This document shows positions 34,197 to 43,353 of a DNA stretch of 64,000 nt, piece after piece. Positions within the stretch are counted from its first letter, which is position 1. Each line of letters begins with the position of its first letter. The position numbers and the translations under genes were made by a program. The stretch is taken from assembly GCA_003343845.1 (NCBI GenBank), contig QAKK01000004.1, forward strand, positions 1 to 64,000, written 5' to 3'. Under the pieces are notes generated by a model. It had not been told where the DNA came from. It saw nothing but the letters and a program-made list of their open reading frames with translations, and did not search any database. The DNA comes from Oscillospiraceae bacterium (GTDB taxonomy: Bacteria; Bacillota; Clostridia; Oscillospirales; CAG-272).

Positions 34197-35870
34197 ATGG
34201 CGCATTTAACGGATATTGAGATCGCGCAGCAGGCAAAGATGCAGCCGATCACACAGATTGCCGCCGCAGCGGGAATCGACGCAGAATTGCTCGAACCTTA
34301 CGGGAAGTACAAGGCGAAGGTATCACTGTCCCTGCTCGATCACACGAAGAAGCAGGGCAAGCTCGTGCTGGTGACGGCGATCACGCCGACGCCTGCCGGC
34401 GAGGGAAAGACCACCACGACGGTCGGGCTTGCCGACGGTCTGCACCGCATCGGCAAATCGGTGGCGGCAGCCCTGCGCGAGCCGTCGCTCGGTCCGGTCT
34501 TCGGCATCAAGGGCGGCGCTGCCGGCGGCGGCTATGCACAGGTCGTGCCGATGGAGGACATCAACCTGCATTTCACCGGTGACTTTCACGCCATCGGCGC
34601 GGCAAACAACCTGCTTGCCGCCATGCTGGATAACCACATTCAGCAGGGGAACGCGCTCGGCATCGACCCGCGCCGCATCACCTGGAAGCGCTGCGTCGAT
34701 ATGAACGACCGCCAGCTCCGTTTTGTCATTGACGGGCTCGGCGGCAAGGTCAACGGCACGCCGCGCGAGGACGGGTTTGACATCACGGTCGCGTCCGAGA
34801 TCATGGCGGTCTTCTGCCTTGCCACCTCAATCGCCGACCTCAAGGCGCGCCTTGCCCGCATTGTGGTGGGCTATACCTATGATGACCGCCCGGTCACCGC
34901 GGGCGACCTTAAAGCGGTCGGCGCGATGGCGGCGCTCCTCAAGGACGCGCTCGCACCCAACCTTGTGCAGACGCTCGAGGGCACGCCTGCCTTCGTCCAC
35001 GGCGGTCCGTTTGCCAACATTGCGCACGGCTGCAATTCGGTGCTTGCCACGCGTATGGCGATGGCAACGGCGGATTATGCCGTCACCGAGGCGGGCTTCG
35101 GCGCCGACCTCGGCGCGGAGAAATTTCTCGACATCAAGTGCCGTGCGGCTGGCCTCACCCCTGACGCTGTGGTGCTGGTTGCCACGGTCCGCGCGCTCAA
35201 GATGCACGGCGGTCTCGCGAAGACGGCGCTTGCCGAGGAGAACCTCGACGCGCTCGAGCGCGGTCTGCCCAATCTGCTGCGCCACCTGTCCAATCTCAAA
35301 AATGTCTATGGGCTGCCCGCGGTGGTTGCGGTCAACCGTTTCCCGACCGATACCGACCGCGAGATCGACTGCATCATTGAAAAGTGCCGCGCGCTCGGCG
35401 TGAACGTTGTGCTGTCCACCGTCTGGGCAGACGGCGGACGCGGCGGCGAGGCGCTGGCGCGCGAGGTCGTCCGCCTCTGCGAGGAGGAGCACGGCAACTT
35501 CCGCTACTGCTATCCCGACGACCTCGGCATCGCCGACAAGGTGCGCGCTGTGGTCCGGAAGGTGTACGGCGGCAGCGATGTACAGTTTCTGCCCGCGGCG
35601 GAAAAGCAGATCGTCCGCCTGACCGAGCTCGGCTACGGAAATCTGCCGGTCTGCATCGCCAAGACGCAGTACAGCTTCTCGGACGACCCGACCAAGCTCG
35701 GCGCGCCCGAAGGCTTCACCGTCACGGTCAAGCAGGTCAAAGTCAGCGCAGGCGCAGGCTTTGTCGTTGTCCTCACCGGCGACATCATGACCATGCCGGG
35801 GCTGCCGCGCGTTCCCGCGGCGGAAAAGATCGATGTGACCGACGACGGCCGCATTGTCGGACTGTTTTAA
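34197..35870 (+). CDS. fhs: Formate--tetrahydrofolate ligase
   Basis: A 557-residue cytoplasmic enzyme that makes 10-formyltetrahydrofolate from formate, ATP and tetrahydrofolate. The nucleotide-binding TPTPAGEGKTTTTVGL is near residue 64, followed by LREPSLGPVFGIKGGAAGGGY and DINLHFTGDFHAI, all hallmarks of the family. Length is normal. In acetogens it belongs to the methyl branch of the Wood-Ljungdahl pathway; here no other gene of that pathway is near, and the neighbour guaB, 41 bases on, points to purine synthesis, which uses its product. Start preceded by GGAGAG. Confidence 0.95.
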   Translation: MAHLTDIEIAQQAKMQPITQIAAAAGIDAELLEPYGKYKAKVSLSLLDHTKKQGKLVLVTAITPTPAGEGKTTTTVGLADGLHRIGKSVAAALREPSLGPVFGIKGGAAGGGYAQVVPMEDINLHFTGDFHAIGAANNLLAAMLDNHIQQGNALGIDPRRITWKRCVDMNDRQLRFVIDGLGGKVNGTPREDGFDITVASEIMAVFCLATSIADLKARLARIVVGYTYDDRPVTAGDLKAVGAMAALLKDALAPNLVQTLEGTPAFVHGGPFANIAHGCNSVLATRMAMATADYAVTEAGFGADLGAEKFLDIKCRAAGLTPDAVVLVATVRALKMHGGLAKTALAEENLDALERGLPNLLRHLSNLKNVYGLPAVVAVNRFPTDTDREIDCIIEKCRALGVNVVLSTVWADGGRGGEALAREVVRLCEEEHGNFRYCYPDDLGIADKVRAVVRKVYGGSDVQFLPAAEKQIVRLTELGYGNLPVCIAKTQYSFSDDPTKLGAPEGFTVTVKQVKVSAGAGFVVVLTGDIMTMPGLPRVPAAEKIDVTDDGRIVGLF

Positions 35871-35911
35871 GAGAATCAGAAAATTTAAGATAAAGGCATC
35901 AAGGAGAAATT

Positions 35912-37417
35912 ATGGCTATTTTTATCAATGAACCCGCGCATACGTTTAACGAATATCTGCTGATTCCCGGCTATTCGTCAGCGGAGTGCATCCCCGCAAA
36001 TGTGAGTCTGAAGACCCCGCTTGTCCGTTACAGACGCGGCGAACAGTCCGCGATCACGATGAACATCCCGATGGTTTCCGCGATCATGCAGTCGGTATCG
36101 GGTGACAAGATGGCGATCGCGCTGGCAACCGAGGGCGGTGTGTCCTTCATTTACGGCTCGCAGTCGATCGAGGACGAGGCGGCGATGGTTTCCCGTGCCA
36201 AGAACCACAAGGCGGGCTTTGTCACCAGCGATTCCAACATTTCTCCCGATGCCACCATGGCAGACGTCGTAGCGCTCAAGGAGCGCACGGGTCACTCGAC
36301 CGTGGCGGTCACCGAGGACGGCACAGCAGCGGGCAAGCTGCTCGGCATCGTTACCGGCAGAGATTACCGCGTCAGCCGCATGGATCCCGCAACGAAGGTG
36401 CGGGAGTTCATGACGCCGTTTGACAAGCTGATCGTCGCCAAGGAGGGCACGACGTTGAAGGAGGCAAACGACATCATTTGGGATCACAAGCTCAATTCGC
36501 TGCCGATCATCAACGATGAACAGAAACTCTGCTATTTCGTCTTCCGCAAGGACTATGATACGCACAAGCAGAACCCGAATGAACTGCTCGACGCGCACAA
36601 GCGCTATGTCGTCGGTGCGGGCATCAACACACGCGACTATGCCGAGCGCGTTCCCGCGCTGATCGAGGCAGGCGCAGACGTGCTCTGCATCGACTCTTCC
36701 GAGGGCTTCTCGGAGTGGCAGAAGCGCACGATCGCGTGGATCCGCGAGAATTACGGCGAGAGCGTCCGCGTCGGCGCGGGCAACGTTGTCGATGCAGACG
36801 GCTTTCGCTTCCTCGCCGACTGCGGCGCGGACTTCATCAAGGTGGGCATCGGCGGCGGCTCGATCTGCATCACCCGCGAGACCAAAGGCATCGGTCGCGG
36901 TCAGGCGACTGCGCTGATCGAGGTCTGCCGTGCGCGTGACGAGTATTTCGCCGAGACCGGCATCTACGTCCCCGTCTGCTCGGACGGCGGCATCGTCTAT
37001 GACCACCATATCACACTGGCGCTTGCCATGGGTGCGGACTTTGTCATGCTCGGCAGATACTTTGCCCGCTTTGACGAGAGCCCGACAAACAAGATTTCGA
37101 TCGGCGGCAACTACTTCAAGGAATACTGGGGCGAGGGTTCGGCGCGTGCACGCAACTGGCAGCGCTATGACCTCGGCGGCGACAAGAAGCTGTCGTTTGA
37201 AGAGGGCGTGGATTCCTACGTTCCCTATGCCGGCAGCCTCAAGGACAATGTCGCCCTGTCGCTGAGCAAGGTCAAGTCCACGATGTGCAACTGCGGTGCG
37301 CTCACGATCAAGGAGCTGCAGGAAAAGGCGAAGATCACACTCGTCTCGGCGACCAGCATTGTCGAGGGCGGCGCGCACGACGTCATCCAGAAGGACAAGA
37401 GCCAGACTGTGAAATAA
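35912..37417 (+). CDS. guaB: Inosine-5'-monophosphate dehydrogenase
   Basis: A 501-residue enzyme that oxidises IMP to XMP, the committed step to guanine nucleotides. The catalytic barrel is interrupted by two CBS domains (about residues 95-215). The active-site loop reads KVGIGGGSICITRE, with Cys as nucleophile; the more common form is GIGPGSICTT, so this belongs to a variant subgroup seen in Clostridia. The DGGIVYD phosphate site and the WGEGSARARNWQRY flap are intact. AAGGAG precedes the start. It is the second gene of the fhs unit. Confidence 0.95.
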   Translation: MAIFINEPAHTFNEYLLIPGYSSAECIPANVSLKTPLVRYRRGEQSAITMNIPMVSAIMQSVSGDKMAIALATEGGVSFIYGSQSIEDEAAMVSRAKNHKAGFVTSDSNISPDATMADVVALKERTGHSTVAVTEDGTAAGKLLGIVTGRDYRVSRMDPATKVREFMTPFDKLIVAKEGTTLKEANDIIWDHKLNSLPIINDEQKLCYFVFRKDYDTHKQNPNELLDAHKRYVVGAGINTRDYAERVPALIEAGADVLCIDSSEGFSEWQKRTIAWIRENYGESVRVGAGNVVDADGFRFLADCGADFIKVGIGGGSICITRETKGIGRGQATALIEVCRARDEYFAETGIYVPVCSDGGIVYDHHITLALAMGADFVMLGRYFARFDESPTNKISIGGNYFKEYWGEGSARARNWQRYDLGGDKKLSFEEGVDSYVPYAGSLKDNVALSLSKVKSTMCNCGALTIKELQEKAKITLVSATSIVEGGAHDVIQKDKSQTVK

Positions 37418-37419
37418 AT

Positions 37420-37460
37420 AAAAAGCAGGGAACTTTGCAGCGCAGAGTTTCCTGCTTTTT
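37420..37460 (+). terminator. Rho-independent terminator
   Basis: AAAAAGCAGG pairs with CCTGCTTTTT, with an inner AACTTTGC/GCAGAGTT stem containing a mismatch. Confidence 0.85.
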
Positions 37461-37462
37461 GC

Positions 37463-37491
37463 TTGCAACTGCGGCGGCAGAATGGTATAAT
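37463..37491 (+). promoter_or_regulatory. Promoter of the tetR-type gene next to oleate hydratase
   Basis: TTGCAA (37463-37468), 17-base spacer, TATAAT (37486-37491). Confidence 0.82.
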
Positions 37492-37525
37492 AAGAATGTA
37501 CATTTCGTTTTGTTTGGGAGGCAGT

Positions 37526-38107
37526 ATGTCGCAGATCACGAAACGGGCGCTGGAAGCGTCGCTGAAAAACCTGCTGGCGAAACGCCCGCTGGACAAGATC
37601 ACGGTGACGGACATCACCGAGGACTGCGGGATCAACCGCATGACCTTTTACTATCATTTCAAGGATATTTATGACCTTGTGGAGTGGGCGTGCATCGAGG
37701 ATGCGACCCGTGCACTGGCAGGCAAGAAGACGGCGGAGACCTGGCAGCAGGGCTTTTTGCAGATCTTTGAGGAAGTCCGCGCCAACAAGGTCTTCATCAT
37801 GAACGTATACCGCTGCGTCAGCCGCGAGCAGGTCGAGCGCTATCTCACGCCGCTGACCGATGACCTCCTGATGGGCGTGGTCAACGAGTTTGCTGCCGGG
37901 ATGACCGTGCGTGAGGAGGATAAGGCATTCATCGCGAGGGTGTATGCCTATTCCTTTGTCGGCGTGCTGCTCGACTGGGTGCGCGACGGCATGAAGGTCG
38001 AGCCGGAGGCGATCGTGGATCGCCTTGCACTCGTTTTGCAGGGCAGCATTGCGTCGGCGCTCGAACGCTTCCGTCTGGACAAAACTTTATCAAAAGCGCC
38101 GAAGTGA
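37526..38107 (+). CDS. TetR-family transcriptional regulator (DhaS-like)
   Basis: A 193-residue regulator. Its helix-turn-helix (about residues 20-50) reads KITVTDITEDCGINRMTFYYHFKDIYDLVEW, characteristic of the DhaS/dihydroxyacetone-kinase-regulator branch of TetR proteins. The C-terminal helical domain would bind ligand and form the dimer. The gene is directly upstream of oleate hydratase, with a large palindrome between them, so control of that enzyme by fatty acids is a plausible inference. GGGAGGC precedes the ATG at 37526. Confidence 0.85.
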   Translation: MSQITKRALEASLKNLLAKRPLDKITVTDITEDCGINRMTFYYHFKDIYDLVEWACIEDATRALAGKKTAETWQQGFLQIFEEVRANKVFIMNVYRCVSREQVERYLTPLTDDLLMGVVNEFAAGMTVREEDKAFIARVYAYSFVGVLLDWVRDGMKVEPEAIVDRLALVLQGSIASALERFRLDKTLSKAPK

Positions 38108-38123
38108 TAAAAATTTTTACAGC

Positions 38124-38162
38124 TTTCGCCCCCGTGATGCAATTTTCATCGCGGGGGCGAAA
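38124..38162. promoter_or_regulatory. Large palindrome upstream of oleate hydratase
   Basis: A 16-bp inverted repeat (38124-38139 with 38147-38162, one G-T wobble) with a 7-base spacer lies seven bases before the -35 box of ohyA. No T-run follows on the + strand, so it may be an operator for the TetR-type protein or a T-less terminator of its gene. Confidence 0.5.
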
Positions 38163-38169
38163 CTGTCTA

Positions 38170-38198
38170 TTGTAAAGCCTGCGGAAAGTGGATATACT
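38170..38198 (+). promoter_or_regulatory. ohyA: Promoter of ohyA
   Basis: TTGTAA (38170-38175), 17-base spacer, TATACT (38193-38198). Confidence 0.8.
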
Positions 38199-38238
38199 GA
38201 AGTCACAAAGAAAAAAACAACACACGGAGGTAACCGCT

Positions 38239-40029
38239 ATGTATTATTCCGCAGGTACTTACGAATCCTTTGCACACCCCGAAAAGCCGGAGGGGGTGGA
38301 CAGAAAATCGGCTTATATCATCGGCACCGGTCTCGCCGGTCTTTCCGCCGCCTTCTATCTTGTCCGCGATGGACAGATGAAGGGTGAGCGCATCCATCTG
38401 CTTGAGAAGCTGGAGCTTGCGGGCGGCAGCTGCGACGGCAGAAAGGATGTTACTAAGGGCTTCTATATGCGCGGCGGCAGAGAGATGGACAATCACTTCG
38501 AGTGCATGTGGGATATGTTCCGCGACGTGCCCTCGATCGAGACGCCCGGCGTCTCGGTGCTGGACGAATACTACTGGCTGAACAAGCATGACCCCAACTA
38601 TTCACTTTGCCGCGCCACGGTCAACCGCGGCGAGGACGCGCACACCGACGGCAAGTTCACGCTGGACCGCGCCAGCGCAATGGCACTCTCCAAGCTGTTC
38701 ATCACGCCCGAGAGCGAGCTTGAGGACAAGAAGATCTCGGACGTCCTGCCCGATACGTTCTGGTCCACCAACTTCTGGCTCTACTGGCAGACGATGTTCG
38801 CCTTCCAGACCTGGTCGAGCGCGCTGGAGATGAAGCGTTATCTCTGCCGCTACGTCCATCACATCGACGGTCTGCCGGACTTCAGCGCCCTGCGCTTCAC
38901 GAAGTACAACCAGTATGAGAGCATGATCCTGCCGCTGGTCAAGTACCTCGAAAACCACGGCGTGACCATTGAATACGGCATGGATGTGAAGAACGTCGTC
39001 ATCGAGGACGAGGGCGATAAGAAGGTTGCGAAGAAGATCGTCTATGTCAAGGACGGCGTTGAGCAGTCTATCGACCTCATCGAGGACGACCTCGTCTTCA
39101 TCACCAACGGCTGCTGCACCGACACCTCCTGCTACGGCGACCAGACCCATGCACCCGACCTCTCGAAGGTAAAGAACGGCACGGGTGAATCCTGGGATCT
39201 GTGGAAGAACATCGCCGCACAGGCAAAGCACGGCGAATACGGCAACCCGGACAAGTTCTGCAGCGATACCGAGGCGACCAACTGGATGAGTGCCACGGTC
39301 GCCACGGCGGACGAGGAAGTCATCCGCTATATCATGAATATCTGCCGTCGTGATCCACGCGCGGGCAAGGTCACCACGGGCGGTATCGTCACGGTCAAGG
39401 ACAGCGTGAACAACTGGTACCTCTCCTGGACGATCAACCGTCAGCCGCAGTTCCGCGCACAGGACAAGAACACCGTTCTCGTGTGGGTCTATGCGCTGCA
39501 CACCGACGTCCCCGGCAACTATGTGAAGAAGGCAATGCGCGACTGCACCGGTGAGGAGATCTGCCGCGAGTGGTTGTATCACATCGGCGTGCCGGAGGAT
39601 CGCATCCATGAGCTTGCCGAGAAGGCATGCAACACCACCACCTGCTATATGCCTTATATCAACGCGTTCTTCCAGCCGAGAAAGCATGAAGACCGTCCGC
39701 TGGTTGTGCCGCAGGGCGCGGTCAACTTCGCATTCCTCGGTCAGTTCGCCGAGACGCCGCGTGACACCATCTTCACCACGGAGTATTCCATCCGCACCGG
39801 CATGGAGGCGGTCTACACGCTTCTGAACGTCGATCGCGGCGTGCCCGAGGTCTGGGGCAGCCAGTACGACGTGCGTGAGCTGCTGCGCGCCTGCTACTAT
39901 GCGCTTGACAAGAAGCCGCTCATGGAGGCGGATATCAACTTCGCCGAAAAGGAAATGATCAAGATCGCGCTGAAGAAGATCAAGGGCACCGATATGGAGC
40001 TGCTGCTGAAAAACAGCGGTCTGATCTGA
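38239..40029 (+). CDS. ohyA: Oleate hydratase (FAD-dependent)
   Basis: A 596-residue enzyme that adds water to the cis-9 double bond of unsaturated fatty acids, giving 10-hydroxy acids; in gut and skin Firmicutes it detoxifies host or dietary fatty acids. The FAD-binding GTGLAG is at 29-34. The conserved loop MRGGREM is at 77-83 with Glu82, and Tyr201 in MKRYLCRY matches the proton-donating Tyr of characterised enzymes. The CGGAGG site decides the start. It is a single-gene unit with its own promoter and terminator, behind a TetR-type regulator gene. Confidence 0.93.
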   Translation: MYYSAGTYESFAHPEKPEGVDRKSAYIIGTGLAGLSAAFYLVRDGQMKGERIHLLEKLELAGGSCDGRKDVTKGFYMRGGREMDNHFECMWDMFRDVPSIETPGVSVLDEYYWLNKHDPNYSLCRATVNRGEDAHTDGKFTLDRASAMALSKLFITPESELEDKKISDVLPDTFWSTNFWLYWQTMFAFQTWSSALEMKRYLCRYVHHIDGLPDFSALRFTKYNQYESMILPLVKYLENHGVTIEYGMDVKNVVIEDEGDKKVAKKIVYVKDGVEQSIDLIEDDLVFITNGCCTDTSCYGDQTHAPDLSKVKNGTGESWDLWKNIAAQAKHGEYGNPDKFCSDTEATNWMSATVATADEEVIRYIMNICRRDPRAGKVTTGGIVTVKDSVNNWYLSWTINRQPQFRAQDKNTVLVWVYALHTDVPGNYVKKAMRDCTGEEICREWLYHIGVPEDRIHELAEKACNTTTCYMPYINAFFQPRKHEDRPLVVPQGAVNFAFLGQFAETPRDTIFTTEYSIRTGMEAVYTLLNVDRGVPEVWGSQYDVRELLRACYYALDKKPLMEADINFAEKEMIKIALKKIKGTDMELLLKNSGLI

Positions 40030-40049
40030 CGCAGCCGGACAATCGAATC

Positions 40050-40083
40050 AAAAGAAAGCCTGCCTTGCAGGCTTTCTTTTTTG
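40050..40083 (+). terminator. Terminator of ohyA
   Basis: A 14-bp perfect stem, AAAAGAAAGCCTGC (40050-40063) with 40067-40080, around CTT, followed by T-run. Confidence 0.93.
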
Positions 40084-40164
40084 CATACATACGCATATAT
40101 ATTCATTTTTACAGCCTGTAATGTCAACCTGCACAAAAAGGAACTTCCAACGACATCTGCACTT

Positions 40165-40183
40165 GTGATTCCGTAGAAATCAC
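40165..40183. promoter_or_regulatory. Inverted repeat upstream of the arginine operon promoter
   Basis: GTGATT and AATCAC, separated by seven bases, about 20 bases before the -35 box. Candidate regulator site. Confidence 0.4.
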
Positions 40184-40190
40184 ATTTTTT

Positions 40191-40231
40191 CATGCAAAAC
40201 TATTGCATGTTTATTCGCAAAATGCTATAAT
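40191..40231 (+). promoter_or_regulatory. Promoter and overlapping operator of the arginine operon
   Basis: TTGCAT (40203-40208), 17-base spacer, TATAAT (40226-40231) preceded by TGC. The -35 box is half of a perfect inverted repeat, CATGCAA-N5-TTGCATG (40191-40209). An A/T-rich ATTCATGCATAAATATAAA follows the -10 box. These are reasonable places for an ArgR dimer to block transcription, but the match to the known ARG box is only partial. Confidence 0.7.
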
Positions 40232-40277
40232 TCATGCATAAATATAAATCCAAAAAGCGCAAAGGGGTGTTTGCAGG

Positions 40278-41210
40278 ATGAAAAAGGTGTTTATCGACGG
40301 GGAAGCTGGGACAACGGGGCTGCGCATCCGCGAGCGGCTGGCGGCACGGACGGATATTGAACTTGTGACCCTGCCCGAGGCGCTGCGCAAGGACACGGCG
40401 GCGCGGAAAGCGGCGCTGAACGCCGCCGACATCACGTTTCTCTGCCTGCCGGACGCGGCGGCAGTCGAGGCGGTCTCAATGATCGAAAATCCGGACACCG
40501 TCGTGCTGGACACCTCTACCGCGCACCGCACCGATCCGCGCTTTGTGTACGGCTTTCCGGAGCTTGCGGCAGAGCAGGCGGCGCACATTGCCGCGTCAAA
40601 GCGCATCGCCGTGCCGGGCTGTCATGCCAGCGGCTTCATCGCCACGGTCGCGCCGCTGGTGCAGCACGGTCTGCTCGCGCCGGACGCGGCGCTTACCTGC
40701 CACTCGGTCACGGGCTACAGCGGCGGCGGCAAAAAGATGATCGCCGCTTACGGTGAGGCGGACCGCAGCCCGCTCTATGATGCACCGCGGCAGTATGGGC
40801 TGTCCCAGACGCATAAGCATCTGCCCGAGATGACGGCAATGTGCGGACTGCAAAGCCCGCCGATCTTCTGCCCGATCGTTGCCGATTTTTACAGCGGCAT
40901 GGTCGTCACGGTGCCGCTCTTTGCGCATCAGCTTACCCCCGGCGCAACGGCGGCGGACGTGAAGGCGGTGCTGAAAGCTGCTTACGGCGGCAGTATTGTT
41001 CGCTATGTGGTGACGGCGGACGCCGACGGCTTTCTTTCGGCGGCGGCGCTCTCGGGCAAGGACGCGATGGAGGTTGCCGTCTTCGGAAGTGAGACGCGCA
41101 TCCTGCTCACCGCCCGCTATGACAACCTCGGCAAGGGCGCGTCCGGCGCGGCTGTGGAATGTATGAATCTTGTACTCGGCGTCGATCCGGCGACCGGGCT
41201 GAACCTGTAA
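40278..41210 (+). CDS. argC: N-acetyl-gamma-glutamyl-phosphate reductase (short type)
   Basis: A 310-residue enzyme that reduces N-acetylglutamyl phosphate to the semialdehyde with NADPH. It is of the shorter ArgC class: opening FIDGEAGTTGLRI, LCLPDAAA, DTSTAHR and AVPGCHASGF with catalytic Cys115. First gene of the arginine operon. AAAGGGGTG and GCAGG lie just before the ATG. The order argC-J-B-D-F is the common Firmicutes order. Confidence 0.95.
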   Translation: MKKVFIDGEAGTTGLRIRERLAARTDIELVTLPEALRKDTAARKAALNAADITFLCLPDAAAVEAVSMIENPDTVVLDTSTAHRTDPRFVYGFPELAAEQAAHIAASKRIAVPGCHASGFIATVAPLVQHGLLAPDAALTCHSVTGYSGGGKKMIAAYGEADRSPLYDAPRQYGLSQTHKHLPEMTAMCGLQSPPIFCPIVADFYSGMVVTVPLFAHQLTPGATAADVKAVLKAAYGGSIVRYVVTADADGFLSAAALSGKDAMEVAVFGSETRILLTARYDNLGKGASGAAVECMNLVLGVDPATGLNL

Positions 41211-41225
41211 ACGGAGGATAAACAG

Positions 41226-42437
41226 ATGAAGATTGTTACCGGCGGCGTCTGTGCCGCAAAGGGCTTTACGGCAAACGGCGTACACTGCGGCATCCGCAAG
41301 AACAAGCAGAAGCGCGATCTTTCGCTGATCCTCAGCGAGACGCGCGCGGCGGCGGCAGCTGTCTATACCACAAATCTGGTCAAGGGCGCGCCGCTCGCCG
41401 TGACAAAACAGAATCTGGCGGACGGCTATGCGCAGGCAATCGTCTGCAACAGCGGCAACGCCAACACCTGCAATGCAAACGGCATCGAGATCGCCGAGGC
41501 GATGTGTGACCTCGTGGCGGGCGCGGTCGGCGTTGCGAAGAACGATGTGGTCGTCGCTTCCACGGGTGTCATCGGGCAGCCGCTCGACATCACGCCGATC
41601 GCGGCGGGCATGCCGTCGCTTGCGGCGGGGCTGGGCGCGCACAGCGATCTTGCCGCCGAGGGCATCATGACGACCGACACCGTGAAAAAAGAGATCGCCG
41701 TCAGCTTTACTGTCGGCGGCAAGACCTGCACCATCGGCGGCATTGCCAAGGGCTCGGGCATGATCCACCCGAATATGGCGACGATGCTGGTCTTCATCAC
41801 CACCGACTGCGCCATCAGCCCCGCGATGCTGCAAAAGGCGCTCTCCGGCGACATCGCAAACACCTTCAACATGGTCAGCGTGGACGGCGATACCTCCACA
41901 AACGATATGGTCACCGTGCTGGCAAACGGCATGGCGGGCAACGCCGAGATCACCGCCGAGGGCACGGATTTCACCGCGTTCATGCAGGCGCTGAACACCG
42001 TGACGGTGCACCTCTGCCGCGCGATCGCCGGGGACGGCGAAGGCGCGACCAAGCTGCTGGAATGCAGCGTGACCGGCGCGAAGGACACGGCGGCGGCAAA
42101 AACGGTTGCAAAATCGGTCATCTGCTCCTCGCTTTTCAAGGCGGCGATGTTCGGCGCGGACGCCAACTGGGGGCGCGTGCTCTGCGCCATCGGTTACAGC
42201 GGCGCTCCGGTGGATGTAACCAAGGTCGGCGTGTCTTTCACCTCGGCGGCGGGGACGATTGAGGTCTGCCGCGGCGGCGCGGGTGTGCCGTTCTCCGAGG
42301 AGGCGGCGAAGAAGATCCTCACCGAGCATGAGATCGGCGTGGTCATTACGCTCGGCGACGGAGAGGGCAGCGCCACCGCATGGGGCTGCGACCTCACCTA
42401 CGACTATGTGAAGATCAACGGCGACTACAGAACTTAA
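41226..42437 (+). CDS. argJ: Bifunctional ornithine acetyltransferase / N-acetylglutamate synthase
   Basis: A 403-residue enzyme that moves the acetyl group from N-acetylornithine to glutamate, closing the acetyl cycle. It is made as a precursor that cuts itself before a conserved Thr; here HPNMATMLVF places that Thr at 186. Upstream CNSGNANTCN and the GGIAKGSGMI oxyanion region are typical. With this enzyme present, a separate N-acetylglutamate synthase or ArgE deacetylase is not strictly needed. Fifteen bases after argC. Confidence 0.95.
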   Translation: MKIVTGGVCAAKGFTANGVHCGIRKNKQKRDLSLILSETRAAAAAVYTTNLVKGAPLAVTKQNLADGYAQAIVCNSGNANTCNANGIEIAEAMCDLVAGAVGVAKNDVVVASTGVIGQPLDITPIAAGMPSLAAGLGAHSDLAAEGIMTTDTVKKEIAVSFTVGGKTCTIGGIAKGSGMIHPNMATMLVFITTDCAISPAMLQKALSGDIANTFNMVSVDGDTSTNDMVTVLANGMAGNAEITAEGTDFTAFMQALNTVTVHLCRAIAGDGEGATKLLECSVTGAKDTAAAKTVAKSVICSSLFKAAMFGADANWGRVLCAIGYSGAPVDVTKVGVSFTSAAGTIEVCRGGAGVPFSEEAAKKILTEHEIGVVITLGDGEGSATAWGCDLTYDYVKINGDYRT

Positions 42438-42483
42438 GCGGTTGCGTTTTCGGAAGATACGGCAATAAATAAAGGAGAAGACA

Positions 42484-43353
42484 ATGACGGTTTCCAATGC
42501 GGATCGCGCGGCGATCCTGGTTCATGCGCTGCCCTACATCAAGAAGTACACAGGCAAGATCGTGGTGATCAAATACGGCGGCAGCGCCATGCAGAGCGAA
42601 ACGCTCAAAAACTCGGTAGTGCGCGACGTGATCCTGCTGCATCTGATCGGCGTGAAGGTCGTTCTGGTGCACGGCGGCGGACCCGAGATCACCGATCTGC
42701 TCACCCGCCTCGGCAAGGAGACGCAGTTTGTCGGCGGTCTGCGCGTCACCGACCGCGAGACGGTCGAGGTGGCGCAGATGGTGCTGGCAGGCAAGGTCAA
42801 CAAGAGTCTCGTCAACCTCATCGAGTGCAGCGGCGGGCACGCCGTCGGTCTGTGCGGCATGGACGGGCACATGATCTCCGCCGTGCAGAAGGATCCCGCG
42901 CTCGGCTATGTCGGCAAGATCACCGCCGTCGACCCGACCCCGGTGCTCGACCTGCTCGAAAAGGGCTATATCCCGGTCGTCTCCACGCTCGGCTGCGACG
43001 ACGCGGGCAATGTATACAATGTCAATGCAGATACCGCTGCGGCAAAGCTGGCGGCAACGCTCCATGCCGAGAGCCTGATCTCGCTCACCGATACGGCAGG
43101 TATTCTGCGCGACAAGGACGATCCCTCGTCGCTCATCTCGCGCGTGACGGTCGCCGAGACCGAGCAGCTCATCGCCGACGGCGTGATCGCGGGCGGCATG
43201 CTGCCGAAGGTGGAATGCTGCACCGACGCCATCCGCGGCGGCGTGCGCCGCGTCTTCATCATCGACGGGCGCGTGCCGCATTCGATCCTGATCGAGACGC
43301 TGACCGATGAAGGCATCGGCACGATGTTTGAGGGAGAGGGGGAGCAAGCATGA
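42484..43353 (+). CDS. argB: Acetylglutamate kinase
   Basis: A 289-residue kinase of the amino-acid-kinase fold, phosphorylating N-acetylglutamate. VIKYGGSAM near residue 28 and LVHGGGPEIT near 62 form the phosphate-binding loops; NVNADTAAAKLAA near 180 and GGMLPKVE near 235 are further substrate and ATP contacts. The N-terminal helix (residues 5-20, with LPYIKKY) is the extension typical of arginine-inhibited hexameric enzymes, so feedback inhibition by arginine is likely. ATAAAGGAG precedes the start. The stop overlaps argD by ATGA. Confidence 0.95.
   Translation: MTVSNADRAAILVHALPYIKKYTGKIVVIKYGGSAMQSETLKNSVVRDVILLHLIGVKVVLVHGGGPEITDLLTRLGKETQFVGGLRVTDRETVEVAQMVLAGKVNKSLVNLIECSGGHAVGLCGMDGHMISAVQKDPALGYVGKITAVDPTPVLDLLEKGYIPVVSTLGCDDAGNVYNVNADTAAAKLAATLHAESLISLTDTAGILRDKDDPSSLISRVTVAETEQLIADGVIAGGMLPKVECCTDAIRGGVRRVFIIDGRVPHSILIETLTDEGIGTMFEGEGEQA

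Noticed and set aside
35978..37657. A 559-codon - strand frame opposite guaB
   Set aside because: Antisense shadow; IMP dehydrogenase on the + strand is unambiguous.
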